This document shows, in pieces, positions 11,524 through 23,881 of a stretch of DNA of 64,000 nucleotides. The DNA is from Selaginella tamariscina (lineage: Eukaryota; Streptophyta; Lycopodiopsida; Selaginellales; Selaginellaceae). Where the stretch lies: positions 318,751 to 382,750 of the forward strand of contig PUQB01000192.1 in NCBI GenBank assembly GCA_003024785.1. Direction: 5' to 3'. A program made the translations under genes and the position numbers. Under the pieces are notes generated by a model. It did not search any database. It was not told where the DNA came from and saw nothing but the letters and a program-made list of their open reading frames with translations. Each line of letters begins with the position of its first letter. The stretch's first letter is position 1.

Positions 11524-12002
11524 AACCGTTGTCATCCAGGTTTGAGTCGACATGGTTCCTCATGCTGAGCGTGTTGATAACTTCAGACAACTTTGAACTT
11601 GCTCGGCTCTGTTGATGCTATTGTGGTGATTGTATCCACTTGTTCAGCCGCAGTTACATATATGTCGCATACACACAACAATACACCTGCTTAAATTGTG
11701 TTTCTCAAGGAATAAACTTCGATCCATGGATGCTACAAGCTTACCTGAATGATGAGTCAAGTAAGCCGTTGTCATCCAGGTTTCAGTCGTTCAGGTTTGA
11801 ACGAGTCGTTCGGCATGGTTCCTCATGTTGATAACTTCAATTGTGGTGATTGTATTCATTTGGTCGCAGCTTCAGCCAGTCCAATATGTGCATTCCACTC
11901 ACCAGTTTTCAGCTATGAGCAGGGTTAGCGTGATTATGGCCTGACGAGGTATCCATGGATCAATGTTCATCGAATTTGCTACAAGCTTACCTGAATGATG
12001 CA
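11524..12002 (+). repeat. Imperfect tandem duplication, about 240-bp unit
   Basis: CCGTTGTCATCCAGGTTT occurs at 11526 and 11766. CATGGTTCCTCATG and TTGATAACTTCA follow each. Both copies end in GCTACAAGCTTACCTGAATG (about 11728 and 11978). The sequence is less AT-rich than its surroundings, so it may derive from a gene or an element, but no frame is open and I cannot name it. Confidence 0.7.
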
Positions 12003-12395
12003 CCACCAGAATACCAATTGTCTCCCACGCAATGGGACAGCAAACGGACCATAGATATGATACAAATCTACAGTGAAACCCTCGGAAAATCTATAACCTA
12101 ATCATATCGATAAAGAATTCGGACCGTTGGATACTGCACACGTGTATCTTTGTGGTACGTCGGATCAATAACAAAGAAGGTGGGATTTCCGGTTTGACAC
12201 ATATTGAAGAAGCTTGCTTACTGTGTGTTTTATATGTGGATGCCACAGGAGAGAGTTCTCAATTGCTTTGGTCACCTCAAGCTGGAATGACTAGTGCATA
12301 TTAAACATTCATGTATGATTTAAATTCTTATTTTCTAATGTGCTAGTGTAGAAAAATAACATAAAATCCTAGGTCAAATCCTAGGTCTATAAACT
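12003..12395. other. Unassigned moderately complex DNA
   Basis: Mixed-composition sequence without a usable open frame. Around 12360 the phrase AAATCCTAGGTC is repeated in tandem. No domain recognised. Confidence 0.4.
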
Positions 12396-12620
12396 TAATT
12401 ATAAAGAATAAACTATAAGATAAAAGAAGGAACAAATAATACAATAAGATAAACATTAACAAAACACATTTATCACCTTCTATAGGAGTTAACAGTGCAT
12501 GGTTATCCTCGTTATAGAGAATAAACTACAAGATAAAGAAGAAACAAACGAGATAATAAGATAAACATTAGTAAATACATATCCATCACCTTGTTTCTAC
12601 AGGTAAAGTTCATGGTTATA
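12396..12620 (+). repeat. Tandem duplication, about 110-bp unit
   Basis: AGAATAAACTATAAGATAAA (12406) recurs as AGAATAAACTACAAGATAAA (12519). Each is followed by ATAAGATAAACATTA, CATCACCTT, and a GGTTAT near the end of the unit. Two head-to-tail copies of non-coding AT-rich DNA. Confidence 0.75.
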
Positions 12621-14186
12621 TGATGGTTAGCCCTAATCATTATTGATGAACTTGAACAAGGTTTGTACATATCTCTCAAAACATTGTGAATGATCGTATT
12701 AGCACAGGAAAAAAGATTACAATTAAAACCTCAGATTGCACAGTTTCAAAATATTAAATCCGCGTGATCAATCAGTGCCCTAATTAGGGCTATAATGATT
12801 AACCCTTTTATTTCTAAATGTTTAAGGCATGTTTAGGGTTTTGGTTAGCCTTTTAACTTTTCTCTCTTAAATTTGTTTAATTTTTGTTTTGAATTATAAC
12901 TAACTTTTATGTTTCTAAACTCTCTTAAATTTAACTCCAAACTCTTTTAAATTTGCTTTATTTTTTTAAGCTACCTGTTTTAAGTTTTGGTTATCTCCAT
13001 CGTTTAAACAAAGTTAAACATTCATACATATGTATGTAGTAATTGAATGATATATAATATAAATAGAGTATATTTTTTCTAATATATATATTTATATGCA
13101 CTATGCAAGTCTTTAGTTATAAATATATATATATATATAGTAGCTACGTGCATATGTCATCTAAACAGTCTCTATGTATGTATATATAAAAAAGTAGTGT
13201 GTATATAAATAGAGGCATGTACGTGTATAAATAAAAGTGTATTTTAAAATCAAAAAATATAAGTTACATAAATCTTTATACTCACATATTTTAAATTGTA
13301 TTTAGAATAGTAAAGGAAATTTTTAAAATTCTACAATTATAAAAGTAGAACAAAATTTAAATATATGTTTATCTGTACATTAATCATTAAAAGAAGGATA
13401 TTGAATTCGAAATAAAAAGATAAGTTATGTCTTTATGCATTATTAATATAAATATTTATACAAATAAGGTGTAAATGAGCATATGATTTTTCACGACATC
13501 ATACTTTTATGTAAAGAAACTTGGTTTCTTAAAACAAACACTTATAATATAATATAATATTAAGAGTCCAAAATAATTTAATATATAATTTTTTTTCACC
13601 AACAAACTGCCACATTACATTAAAGAATTAATAAATAAACACATGTATTATAAAAATTGTATATATATGTGTGTTTATACTTTTTCCTTTTTTCCTTCTT
13701 GCATTAATTTTGTGTTCTCTTATTTATGAATAAACATGTAGTGCATTATTTAACAAATTAATTTATATATTATTTATGTGTATGCATGGCACATGATTAC
13801 ATGTAGTGCTTATATATTTAGATATGTTATAATAAGAATAAAACTTAAAATATTTAGAAATATGTTATAGATGTATTGTTGTTTGTACACATAAGTTTAT
13901 AAAATGTGTGTATGTTAATCAATGGGAAACATGTTCATAATTTTAAAACTTAAAAAAACAAAAGATAATCCATGCCCATCCCACTGCAATGGAAAGATTG
14001 AAATATAATTTATATAATCAATTAAAACAATTACAAAAAAGGACACTTGAAAAGGTAAGTGGTGCAACTAAAAACAAAGGTATATGCTTATTTTGTGTGT
14101 TTTTGTTTATATTTATATTATACCTTTATATAGACATCATGTGTGCATGTGTTAACAACTCATGTGTGTGTGTGTGTGTGTGTGTG

Positions 14187-14228
<42 letters not shown>

Positions 14229-16200
14229 TTAATATAAATACAATACTTTATATATACATTATACATATTAATATATGTTAAAAATATTCTTCATAAAAGA
14301 GAGAATATATTTATCATGTGTGTTATATCATACATACATGTAGTTGTTGTGTGTACATGCAATATATTGGTAATTACACATTAAATACACTTCTTTATAA
14401 ATACAACTTCTATGTCTTTACTTATCATGTAAATGGGTATTTATGTGTGTGTTGCTTTGTATATATATATATATGTATATGTAAACATGTATAAACACTA
14501 TGTGCACATTTATTTGTGTATATATGCATTTTTATATGGTGTATGCAATTTTTTAGTATACGATGTGGATAATAATAAGATAGGCTATTTATATGCACGT
14601 TTCTGTATGTTGCATACATATTATGTATATCTTATTAACATATGCAAACTTGTGAGATTTTGTAAACTCAACATGTTTGTGTGTGTGTGCATGTGTTGAA
14701 AGAGAGAGGGAGATGCATATATATATATACATATATATGCATGTATCATTAGTGTAGCATTGCTTGCTTTGAACATGTGATATGGGTGATTCTATTAAAA
14801 GATATGTATGTATATTGTATACACACTGACATATACATATATATATGGATATTAATTATAACTGTATATACGAATGTTGACGAGTACTTTTTGAAGTATA
14901 TACTTGTAGAACCTGAAATTAAGTTTGATACTCCAAATCTAAGAATCCAAGTTTAATATGAATCTAAGTTCAAATTAAAGTTTAAATATGAAGAATTTAA
15001 TTTAAAGAATGTTATTAAAAGATTTTTGAAAAAACATTTTAGTAATCCTATATTTAATAACATGAGTAAGAATTTTAAGAGGTTAGAACTATCATGATCA
15101 CAATATTATTTTAGATTTTTATTGTTTAATAATAAATTAGTGAAAAATTGAATCTTATTAAAGAAATACGTTTAAAAATCATAATAGAAAATCGATAGGA
15201 TTTTTATTAAAAAAAATATTTTAAATTTTGTTTTCGAACACTTTAACAATATTTATTTTTAATAAAAAATAAATGTTAAAAGTCAATATTACATGCGATT
15301 CCAGGGTTACTGTGATATTTAATATTATTATTTAGTTAGTTTTGTTAATTTATTTCTTTATATATACAAATATGCAATACCCACATAATATATATCGAAA
15401 TCAAAATTTTTTGTTTCAATAAGTAACTGAAGATACTTTCGTAAATAAATGCAATAATAATCGGAAGAGTTATTAATATTTACAGATTTATTTAATTTTT
15501 TAATTAATGATTATTAATTTCATTAACGACATTATAAAGTAAATAAATATGTCTATTGGTACCCTTTTGTTATATATATGCAGTACGTTCATAGCAATAT
15601 ATTTACTTCTACCTAGTAGTGTTATGGTAATGTACATTATAAGCAAAATATATATAAATACACACCAGCAAGCACATTATTAGTTGGGATACTAAGCACA
15701 TTAATAATGCTCGATATATGATTTTATAATTTCCACTATGAAATGAATTTTACATTTTATAACATTGATAAGCCGGTGACGAACAATTAATTAACTATTA
15801 TTTCACTAATTATATATATAATATGAAAAGACCTTTAATGCATTTCATTTATATACATGGTCTGATATATAAAAATTTCATAAATATATATTTTCTTTGG
15901 TTTTTAATAATTGTTAATTAATAAAGTTTTAATTATAATTCCAGTATATAGCAACTTTTGTTTTGATTTTTTATATATTTTTGAATACTTGCAAGTAGAC
16001 ATGTTCTGTGTGTATAGATAAATATGCATACACACCCCTAAAACACACTGCTGCTGTCGACGATATGTGTATATACACCATTAGATACACAAAAATTAAT
16101 CTTCTCCTGTGTTAATCTTCACTCTTTCCGAAGACAAAAAGTATAAGCACGCATAGACGCTTAAATCAGTGTGTGTGTGTGATATTTATGATGTTACAGG
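12621..16200. other. AT-rich gene-free DNA
   Basis: Roughly 3.6 kb of low-complexity sequence. Open frames here are short and made of repeated Tyr/Ile/Val/Cys codons from TA and TG runs, so they are not genes. I see no LTR ends or domain signatures. Confidence 0.55.
14163..14226. repeat. Compound (TG)n(TA)n microsatellite
   Basis: A TG run directly followed by a long TA run. The same compound type occurs at 8370-8456. Useful as a polymorphic marker; no function is implied. Confidence 0.9.
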
Positions 16201-16201
16201 C

Positions 16202-16335
16202 AGGTGATAAACAATGCAGGAATTGGCAGAATACGCCTGAGTTGGGCATGCTGTGTCTTTATATGATCTTGGCAACCGTAGCGACGTCATTATTGAAATG
16301 GAAGATGTCTCTATAAGCTTGAAGGGCTATCCAGG
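16202..16335 (+). pseudogene. Possible decayed exon, unidentified
   Basis: After a TTACAG acceptor-like site the plus strand reads MQELAEYA, a stop, then VGHAVSLYDLGNRSDVIIE and MEDVSISLKGYPG, ending at a GTGTGT donor-like site. Composition and amino-acid use look protein-like, unlike the flanking AT-rich DNA. I do not recognise the family. The in-frame TGA argues for a relic. Confidence 0.35.
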
Positions 16336-16817
16336 TGTGTATATACTTCTTACGTGGTAAATATATAAAATAATTATAAAAAAAAACTTTTAGAAATATA
16401 TTGTTGATGAAATTTTCATCAAAGAGTTTTCCAATTTAATAATAAAATTAATTAACCTATTTAGATATGCATGCATGTATAAACATGCATTAGAATATCA
16501 CACACGATGCTTGTGTGTGGATATATCATTTTACATGTATTCACATATAATTATCATTTATATTTTTCACCTTTATTTTATGTATGTTCATTATGGATAT
16601 AATTTAATTTTCTAGCATGTTAAGTGCAAAGAGGTTGCCTTTCACCATGAAAAATGCTACATTTTTTTAAGAGTTAGAATGCTAATTTTGGTGTCATTTG
16701 TCGTTCTGTTTATTCTCGCACAAATTCATTATTTCTATATATTAATGTGTACATACTGTGTGTAGTACACACATATAAATATAGAGATATGCTATGTCTA
16801 TTTAATATGTATGTAGG

Positions 16818-16822
16818 CAAAA

Positions 16823-16877
<55 letters not shown>
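16818..16877. repeat. Compound (TA)n(GA)n microsatellite
   Basis: TA repeats followed by GA repeats, directly beside the SINE-like piece and possibly forming its 3' tail on the minus strand. Confidence 0.85.
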
Positions 16878-16879
<2 letters not shown>

Positions 16880-16880
<1 letters not shown>

Positions 16881-16960
16881 ATTTAAGGTTATATATAAAT
16901 TGAACCCATGCCCTCACCTCACCCTTGGTACCTCAGGCACTCACCACGAAGCTAGAGTAA
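16880..16960 (-). mobile_element. Possible tRNA-derived SINE head
   Basis: On the minus strand TAGCTTCGTGG (16954-16944) matches the RNA polymerase III A box TRGYNNAGTGG with one mismatch. GGTTCAATTTA (16906-16896) resembles the B box GGTTCRANNC. The spacing of about 48 bases fits a tRNA-like promoter. The sequence then runs into pyrimidine and TA repeats, like a SINE tail. No target duplication was verified, and there is no full tRNA cloverleaf. Confidence 0.35.
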
Positions 16961-17389
16961 ATATATAATATTATATATTATAAAGAAAAGGAAAAGAAAA
17001 ACAATATGTTCTCTCTCACAACACAAACATGTTAGCAAGAGAGGAAAATACCAGACTACGTTTAAATTAAATAGACGTTAATATCTATATTCTTATGTTT
17101 GTAAAACACAAAAGTTTCAGACTTTGCATTCTAATCAGTGATTAAATCTGTAGTCAAAAAATGCAATGGAAATGTTTAATTACTAATTTAATTACTAATT
17201 TATTAATTATTAATTTAGTTTAATTACTAATCCGTAGCATTTTTTACTACGCCATATATCACTGATTCTAATGTTTATTTTTAACTTTTTTTTTTTTTTT
17301 TCTTTTTTTTCGTATCAGCTCATACATTTTCTAATTTTTTATAACTACTAAACATTTTCTTACCAAGTCTTTAAAAGGAACCATTAATG

Positions 17390-17800
17390 CAGTTGAATTT
17401 TGCCTGTGTAAAGAATATAATTTATCATTCTTAATAACATTTTAGTCTCTCGTGTGTGTGTGGGTGGGTATGTGTGTATGAGTGAATGAAGCTAGGACTC
17501 GTATACATACGTTAAATACTGGTATGTATGTGTATACACATACACGCTTCCCCAGTACCGTTTGCAATTGATACTAGATGATATAAATACTAATAATAAA
17601 ATATATGGTAGATTTATTATACTAGATGATATAGTGCGTTTAATGTCGTGAGCCAAAGAATCCCAATTGCAATACATTAACTTCAGCTGCTATGTGTATC
17701 TAGTTTTCTCATACCTAGCCCAACATTCCTTATACGCAATATATGCATTAATTTATATTATACTATATTAGTAATATGTACACATAAACACACACACGCA
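17390..17800 (+). repeat. Dispersed direct repeat, copy 1
   Basis: Shares ordered blocks with 21105-21420: TTATCATTCTTAAT (17423 and 21126), AATGTCGTGAGCCA (17642) against AATGTCGTCAGCCA (21247), then AATTTATATTATACTATATTAGTAA (17750 onward) against AATTTACATTATATTAACTT (21380 onward). Diverged, non-coding, origin unknown. Confidence 0.6.
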
Positions 17801-17879
17801 CACCACGCACACACACACACACATGTGCACGTGCACGTAGGTTGTACAGTGACTACATATGGGTTAACGACTACGATGG

Positions 17880-17990
17880 GATGCCTGCTTAGCTCCTGTT
17901 TCCAGCAATGCTTCAAGCTGTTCCAAATTTGCTGGTTTTGAACTTTGGTTCCATGCATTAGAATGACTTCTGCCATCTACAGCACAGGTG
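17880..17990 (-). pseudogene. Possible decayed exon, unidentified
   Basis: The minus strand after a TGCTGTAG acceptor-like site reads NAWNQSSKPANLEQLEALLE then TGAKQASHRSR and a stop. The helical, polar composition looks like real coding sequence. No family recognised. Confidence 0.3.
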
Positions 17991-18059
17991 TGTCTGGGTT
18001 ATTAGCAATTTATTTAGGCATGTTATTAAAGTTTAGAAGATCTCTCTCTCTCTCTCGTG

Positions 18060-19700
18060 TAAATATGCGTTAGATCTTTGTGCATTCCATGTCACTTGGA
18101 GATCGTGCAAGCCTCGAAAATCAAGTGCCTCCTCTCTCCACACACACACACACACACACAGGCTTTGGTGTCTCTTTTAATACTACCTGAAAGACGGTTT
18201 TAATATGTTCATTGAAAGTATAAAAACAAACAGGTTTGAAACTTTTAACGTGGAGGTAAATACGTTGTTTACCTCCGCACATATAAATAACGTCTGCGTA
18301 TGTACAACGAAATAAACAAGAAGAAATACCGACACTAGCATTTTAATGGTACTTGAATTATTAAAAATATCTGATTACTGTGTGTATGTGTGTGGAAGAC
18401 TCAAAAGCAAAGTGTTCTGTAGAGAGAGAGAGAGACAGTTACCTTCATATTTCAGTAGATTACCTTCATATTTCATTAAGAATAGAGTTACCTTCATATT
18501 TCGTTGAGAGATAGTTCATACATCAAGTTTAAAATTTTAATTATATACTAGGGTACATGGTGTGCTTAATTATTTAATAAAAATTAACTATTTAATGAAT
18601 TTTTAATTTAATTATTATCTTTAACTTAATGAGTTTATCTTAAGTTGGTAGTCTAGTTGTTACTCTTAAGTTGGTGAGTTTATTCTTGAGTTTTAAGTTT
18701 ACTTATGCCTAGACTTAACTATTTAATGACTTTTAATATGGTGAATGTAAACATTTAACTTAGTTGTTATTCTTAACTTAATAATTTAACTCTCACTTTA
18801 TCTTTTCAAACATTTAAAGAGTTTTATAACTTAAGTTAATTAATTAACTCTTTTTTAAAGTTACATTGTATATTATAATTTCTCTCTTTTAACTCTTTTA
18901 AATTATTATATATATGTGATAATTTAATTTTTTTCTCTTTCAAATTAATGTATGTATGTGATAACTTAACTCTTTCTATTTCTTTAATATATTTAAATAG
19001 TCTTACAACTTAAATTAATTTTTTTTAATAATTTTTGTTTAAATTACTATGTATATTGATAACTTCATTTTCTCTCTCTCAACTTATTATGCATATGTAA
19101 ACTAATAAGAATTTCTTTTTTGATATAATAGTACTTTAATGAATCCTTAATTCTTAACCTAGTGAATTTATTCTTTATTACCCATGCAAATTTATTTACT
19201 TAATGATATTTGTTTAATAACATAGCATTAAATAACCTTTTATTATTTTAAATCCAACTTTTGATGGTTCTTATTAAAACAATTAACATAAATTTAATGG
19301 AAAAGCTTCTTTTATTACTATTAACTTTGTGAAATATTTTATACTTTAATAAAGAAACTCATAACATAAGTTATATATTAACATTGAACATAACAAATAT
19401 AATTTTAATTTATATTTGATAAACCTACCAATATAAAAACAATAACTCCATACATTGTTAAATGCACCACAAGGATGAATATTCTGGCAACACCTTGTAA
19501 AAATTTAAAAAATGCATAGCTTGATTATATACGGAAACAAAAAATAAAAAAAAAGTTAGAAATATTTTATTGAATAGAATGTATGCATTACAACGTACTT
19601 ACCGGCAAACGGCCGAACTAAATGAATTAAACGGACACGAACGTGTTCAAACGTGGAGACTTTTAATACCAACGGAGATAACAGTTTGTCTAATTAAAAC
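18060..19700. other. AT-rich DNA with degenerate short repeats
   Basis: From about 18540 to 19100 variants of the phrases AACTTAAT, GAGTTTATTCTTAA and AACTCTTTTAAA recur irregularly, suggesting an old degraded tandem array. No coding frame. Confidence 0.45.
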
Positions 19701-19704
19701 GTAA

Positions 19705-19729
19705 AAAAACCCTAAAGAAACCCTAAATA
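19705..19729. promoter_or_regulatory. Pair of telo-box motifs
   Basis: AAACCCTAAA occurs twice, separated by one base. The telo-box (AAACCCTAA) is a known plant cis-element bound by telobox factors in some promoters. It lies downstream of the decayed minus-strand coding fragment at 19.8-20.2 kb, so a promoter role here is not supported. Two copies are too few for a telomere array. Confidence 0.4.
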
Positions 19730-19799
19730 TATGTAAAAGAAACCACTGGACTTCATGCCACGTCAATTTTAAACATGTCAATAATGGGATTCGAAATTA

Positions 19800-20165
19800 A
19801 AATCTAGGGTTCTACCATGTGTTTCGGCAGATGCCACACAGGAGCGCCTGTGTGTTTCCAGGGGATGGTTTCGACTTGGGCAGCTTGCATTCGTATGTGG
19901 CAGCCACTGTATGTAGTCCATGACTCACAATCGGTGGCCAGGTAGCAGAAGCCGATCTCCGGAAAGGAGTCTTGAAAATGTTCACATACTGGGCATTTGC
20001 AGTGCAAACAGCAGGACCATCTTTTTGTGGTGGTTCACAGTGATGATAATCACTGAAGAACTTGTTTGCATCTCATTGAGCACATTCAAGGGCACCTGAC
20101 CGCAGCAAACCTCAAGGACCCTCCCTACATGCGCAATCAATCTCTTTAGTGAATTAGATTTCAAC
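19800..20165 (-). pseudogene. Decayed protein-coding fragment, unidentified
   Basis: The minus strand from 20164 reads SLKRLIAHVGRVLEVCCGQV and PLNVLNEM. After a frame change it continues ANKFFSDYHHCEPPQKDGP, FKTPFRRSASATWPPIVSHG, LHTVAATYECKL and ALLCGICRNTW. GC content and amino-acid use are clearly gene-like compared with the surroundings. A CxxC ends the fragment. I do not recognise the family. The frameshift and the lack of a continuing frame suggest a pseudogene or one exon of a decayed gene. Confidence 0.5.
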
Positions 20166-20299
20166 TCATTGCAGAACTTGTAGGTCCAGGGGCCTTGTCC
20201 ATGGCCTTGTTCATAAGCTATAGAATTCTCACAAGGAATTTCGTAAGCTACATTGCATATAGTGAATTGATCTCACAAGGAGTCATTGCACCAGCAATT

Positions 20300-21104
20300 G
20301 CCTCCGCCTGCGGAAAGAAACATAAAAAATTAAAAGATTCTTGTTTAATTTGGAAACTAACTTGGCAACCCAATGCAAACAGTAGTTTGCGAACAAAGTT
20401 TTTATAAATCAAACACGTTTTTACAAAGTTTAAAACTTTCACAACAACACCATCGACGATATAATGATGTGTGTTTTATATTAATATATATATATCTTCC
20501 TTCAATTAAAGTTCATATTAAAATTAAAATAATATTTAATATTGTATAAAACGGAGAATTTGTGTAGGTACGAAAGAATTAACTGTATGAGTGAATTAAC
20601 ATAGCAACACATAAGAATGCTACTAGAATTATTAAGAATAAAATATTATATAAAGGTCAAATTTTCTTTTTATACTAAATTTTTTCTTATTAAGTTTTGC
20701 TTAAGGTTTAAAATAAATATTTTAATGCTTAGATCCTTATATAATAAGTTCATGAACGAACGCCCCTCTATTTTAAAACTCACATCTTATCCAACGGTCA
20801 AATTTTAAATTAACAGTCACCTTAAATTTTAAATCCAATTTAATAATCACTTAAATCTTAAATCAAATAGCCACTTATATTCTAAACTCACATTGGATAG
20901 TTAAGTAAATAATAAGTATTTAATTAAAAAGGTTATTAAGTAAATAAAAGATTTAAAAAAAAATGTTATTTAGTTCAAAAAGCTATTCAACAAAGGCTAT
21001 TTTACATACAATTATTAAAACACTTAAAAACCGATTTATGATGTTTTATATAGATTCTTAATTTAAATAAAATGAATAATATCTATAATGAACTACTTAT
21101 GTAT
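20300..21104. other. AT-rich gene-free DNA
   Basis: Low-complexity sequence. Short frames with Phe/Lys/Ile/Leu bias only. Nothing recognisable. Confidence 0.5.
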
Positions 21105-21420
21105 GCAATTGAATTCTGTCTTTCTTATCATTCTTAATTATTCTAATTTTACTTTCATGTTGTGTGGTGCATGTGCGTACAATTATATATATATATATAT
21201 ATATATTCTTATATGTTAATATATACACGTGTATACAGTATCTTTAATGTCGTCAGCCAGTGAATCCCCAATCTCAATGCATTTAGAGCTTTGGTTTCGT
21301 TTTCTCATGCATTTAACTTCTCCACCTAGTTGCTCATACCCAGTACTACTATTATCATATGTAATACTTTGTATATCATTAATTTACATTATATTAACTT
21401 ATCTATTAGTAACACACACC
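21105..21420 (+). repeat. Dispersed direct repeat, copy 2
   Basis: Partner of 17390-17800, same orientation, about 3.6 kb away. See the shared blocks listed there. Confidence 0.6.
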
Positions 21421-21780
21421 ACAACACACACCCCTAAGTTCGTTACAAAATTTGAGCATTATCTTTACCCGTCAGATACATACATAAGAAAGCCACCTCT
21501 GTAATCAGAATTAAGTATTTTTAAAATATAATATAATGATTATAATATACATAAACTCTAAGGAATATTCTCAGGGATATCGTATGAAAACAAGGAGGTT
21601 TATATATTATAATTTAGAGTAAATATATTTATTATAAGAATATTCAATTTAAGTAATATTTGACAGGTTATAGATTCCGTATGTCTAATATATTTATTAA
21701 GCATAAATATGTTTAATTTAAATGTAATTTATATAATTATAGGAAAGAAGAAATCCATTCCAATATACGACGGAGAGAAT

Positions 21781-22450
21781 TTGAATTAAAAGGAATGTTA
21801 TAAAACCTTCGATCGAAAAAACTATTCACTTCTAACATTAAAAATCATTATTTTTAAAATATATAAAGGAACATAATATATATAAACCTTCTTTATGTTT
21901 ACTTCTAGAGTGTCTGGTGTGTGTGTGCACGCGTACGAAAAATATGTACTGCTTTATAACATAATGTATATATTATATAACATACATACAACTCAAGTTT
22001 ACGTCGCAAATTTTAGAACAATGAGAGAGAGAGAGCACATGAAAGTACGAAGAAAGAATATTGAATTCAATTTATTAAGCTCATACATTAAGTTTGAAAT
22101 TTTTTTAAATTAATATGTAATCCTTAAAATATTCATTTAAACCTTTATTTGTTTTAAACAATCCCCCCAGTGTATAAATTACAAGTATTTCTAGAAATGA
22201 AATATTATTATTAAAATTGTATTTTACTGAGGTTTTAAAACATTCCTTTTACTTTAAATATTCTTTCCGTTATGTTTTATATAATCTCAACATGAAACTG
22301 ATTAAAAATCATTATTTCCATGAAAGGTGTAAAACAGAACATATTGAATTCAATATATATAAACCTTCTTTGTGTTTAAGAGTCCAGCGTGCGTGGTGCT
22401 TGCGTGTGTGTATAAAATGTTCAAATATTAAAAGTATGATCAACTGGTTT
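21781..22450. repeat. Local duplication with mixed orientation
   Basis: ATATATAAACCTTCTTTATG (21880) recurs as ATATATAAACCTTCTTTGTG (22355), each followed by a TCTAGAGTGTCTGG or AGTCCAGCGTGCGTGG block and TG repeats. AAAGGAATGTTATAAAACC (21789) is also matched in inverse by GGTTTTAAAACATTCCTTTT (22232). The pair looks like a small decayed inverted and direct duplication. Confidence 0.55.
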
Positions 22451-23150
22451 TAATATAATGTATATATTATTTCGTTTTAGAAGTAAGGCGTTTTATACGC
22501 TCCTGCGTGCATTTTTATTTAATTTAATTTAATTTATTGAAATCCGGATACAGACCTTTCAAAATTGAAATCTTATATTTAAACATTAAAGTTATATTTT
22601 ATTTAACTAATATAATAATAATAATAATTGTTTAATACTTTATTTTACATGTTAAGAAGTGAAGAGATAAATGATGCATCGTTAAGGGTAAACCTCATTG
22701 TAGTAGGCATATACATATATACATATATATAAATATAGAACAATAACATTATGTCTAAATAATATTAGTATGATTTACATATTATGGTGTTACGAAAACA
22801 TCATTAAGTGTTCGAGATGCATCAGGAAAAGTTCAAAAGGTCTTAAGTAGTAAATAAAATTACATTTATATAAAAAGATATTCATCTACACTTAGTAATT
22901 GTTATTAAACTTTTATTGTTAAATAATTCAAAGATGAAACCACTGGGAACATTTTAACCAATAGCATTAACATTTTAAAATTCCATATGTTCCATATAGA
23001 CCTTTCATATGTTTTATGTGACATGTACATGCTGAGGACGACAAACAAGATTTCTCTCTCTCTCTCGCACACAGACACAGACACACACACACACACACAC
23101 ACACACAGAGAAGTAATAATAACACCCAAGGCAGAATCGGGATTAAGTTC
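22451..23150. other. AT-rich DNA with a (TC)n(CA)n microsatellite
   Basis: Mostly low-complexity sequence. A compound TC/CA microsatellite lies at about 23051-23106. No gene. Confidence 0.5.
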
Positions 23151-23155
23151 ATGCA

Positions 23156-23290
23156 CACAGCTGCAAGCTCGGACAGGACGTCAGCATTCTCTGCTAGATG
23201 GATGAGTTTGCGATCAAACAACACGTCACCTGTGGCATACTGGACGCAGTGAGGGCAGCCTACAACCTGTTGAACTGCACAACATGTATA
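23156..23290 (-). pseudogene. Possible exon remnant, unidentified
   Basis: After a TTGTGCAG acceptor-like site the minus strand reads QQVVGCPHCVQYATGDVLFD then RKLIHLAENADVLSELAAV. It contains CPHC and an amphipathic stretch. It may belong to the same decayed locus as the VTT fragment just upstream, but it does not match that family by eye. Confidence 0.35.
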
Positions 23291-23439
23291 CATCAATATA
23301 CATCAATACGTAACTATATAATATATACACATGTATGAACATACATTATAACTTGAGTTTTAATATAATATATACAGTGGTCAAATTCTAAACCTCTGTG
23401 TCTGTGCGTGTGCGTGCGTGCGTGCGTGCGTGCCCGCAC

Positions 23440-23712
23440 AGTGCAGGGATAAGACCTATCATCGTGGCCAAGAAGAACGTGTCAAACGGAATATCTACAA
23501 TTGGAGAAGCAACGTTGATAAACGTGTGTTATTCTCGAGAAAAGTTGTGTTCCTCTTGGAAACCTGCACAAATAACATGTACATATACGTGTATGTAATA
23601 TGGTATACATATGCACACACACGTACACGCAGACGCACCTCTTCTCTGAAGAAAACAAGCTTGCCACGCCAAATCCAGTTAATAAGAGGCCTTCCAATGA
23701 GCTTCTTTTAGT
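23440..23712 (-). pseudogene. TMEM41B/VTT-domain membrane protein gene fragment, two exons
   Basis: Exon a (23712-23639) reads KKLIGRPLI, then NWIWRGKLVFFREE, and ends at a GT donor. A 73-bp intron follows, then CAG and exon b (23563 to about 23440), which contains RNTTFL..., RIT and, in another frame, TFINVASPIVDIPFDTFFLA and TMIGLIPAL. These match the conserved core of plant TMEM41/VTT (SNARE-associated, DedA-like) proteins: a K-L-I-G-R-P segment, an R-I-T-P turn, then F-I-N-x-A-S-P-I. VTT proteins are multi-pass ER or Golgi membrane proteins with lipid-scramblase roles. The 14 or so bases missing around the R-I-T turn shift the frame, so this is a relic. The rest of the gene was not found; retroelement DNA starts 170 bases upstream of it. 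Confidence 0.75.
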
Positions 23713-23881
23713 TGCAGAGTTAATTAAAAACTAACAGTTTTTTGAACTATTTCGTATTTTCTTTGAGTTTTAGGTTTCCTTCCAGTTTTAATAATGTTTT
23801 AAAATAAACATATCTTATTTAACAAGATTAAAAGTTCACATTTCATAAATAAAGACGAAATATAAGGAAGTTTAAAAAGAT

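Noticed and set aside
14433-14699. Open frame of Tyr/Ile/Val/Cys residues
   Set aside because: Composition comes from TA/TG repeat sequence; no domain, and an equally long frame exists on the other strand.
20617-20808. Open frame rich in Phe, Lys and Ile
   Set aside because: Low-complexity AT-rich DNA with no sign of selection or gene context.
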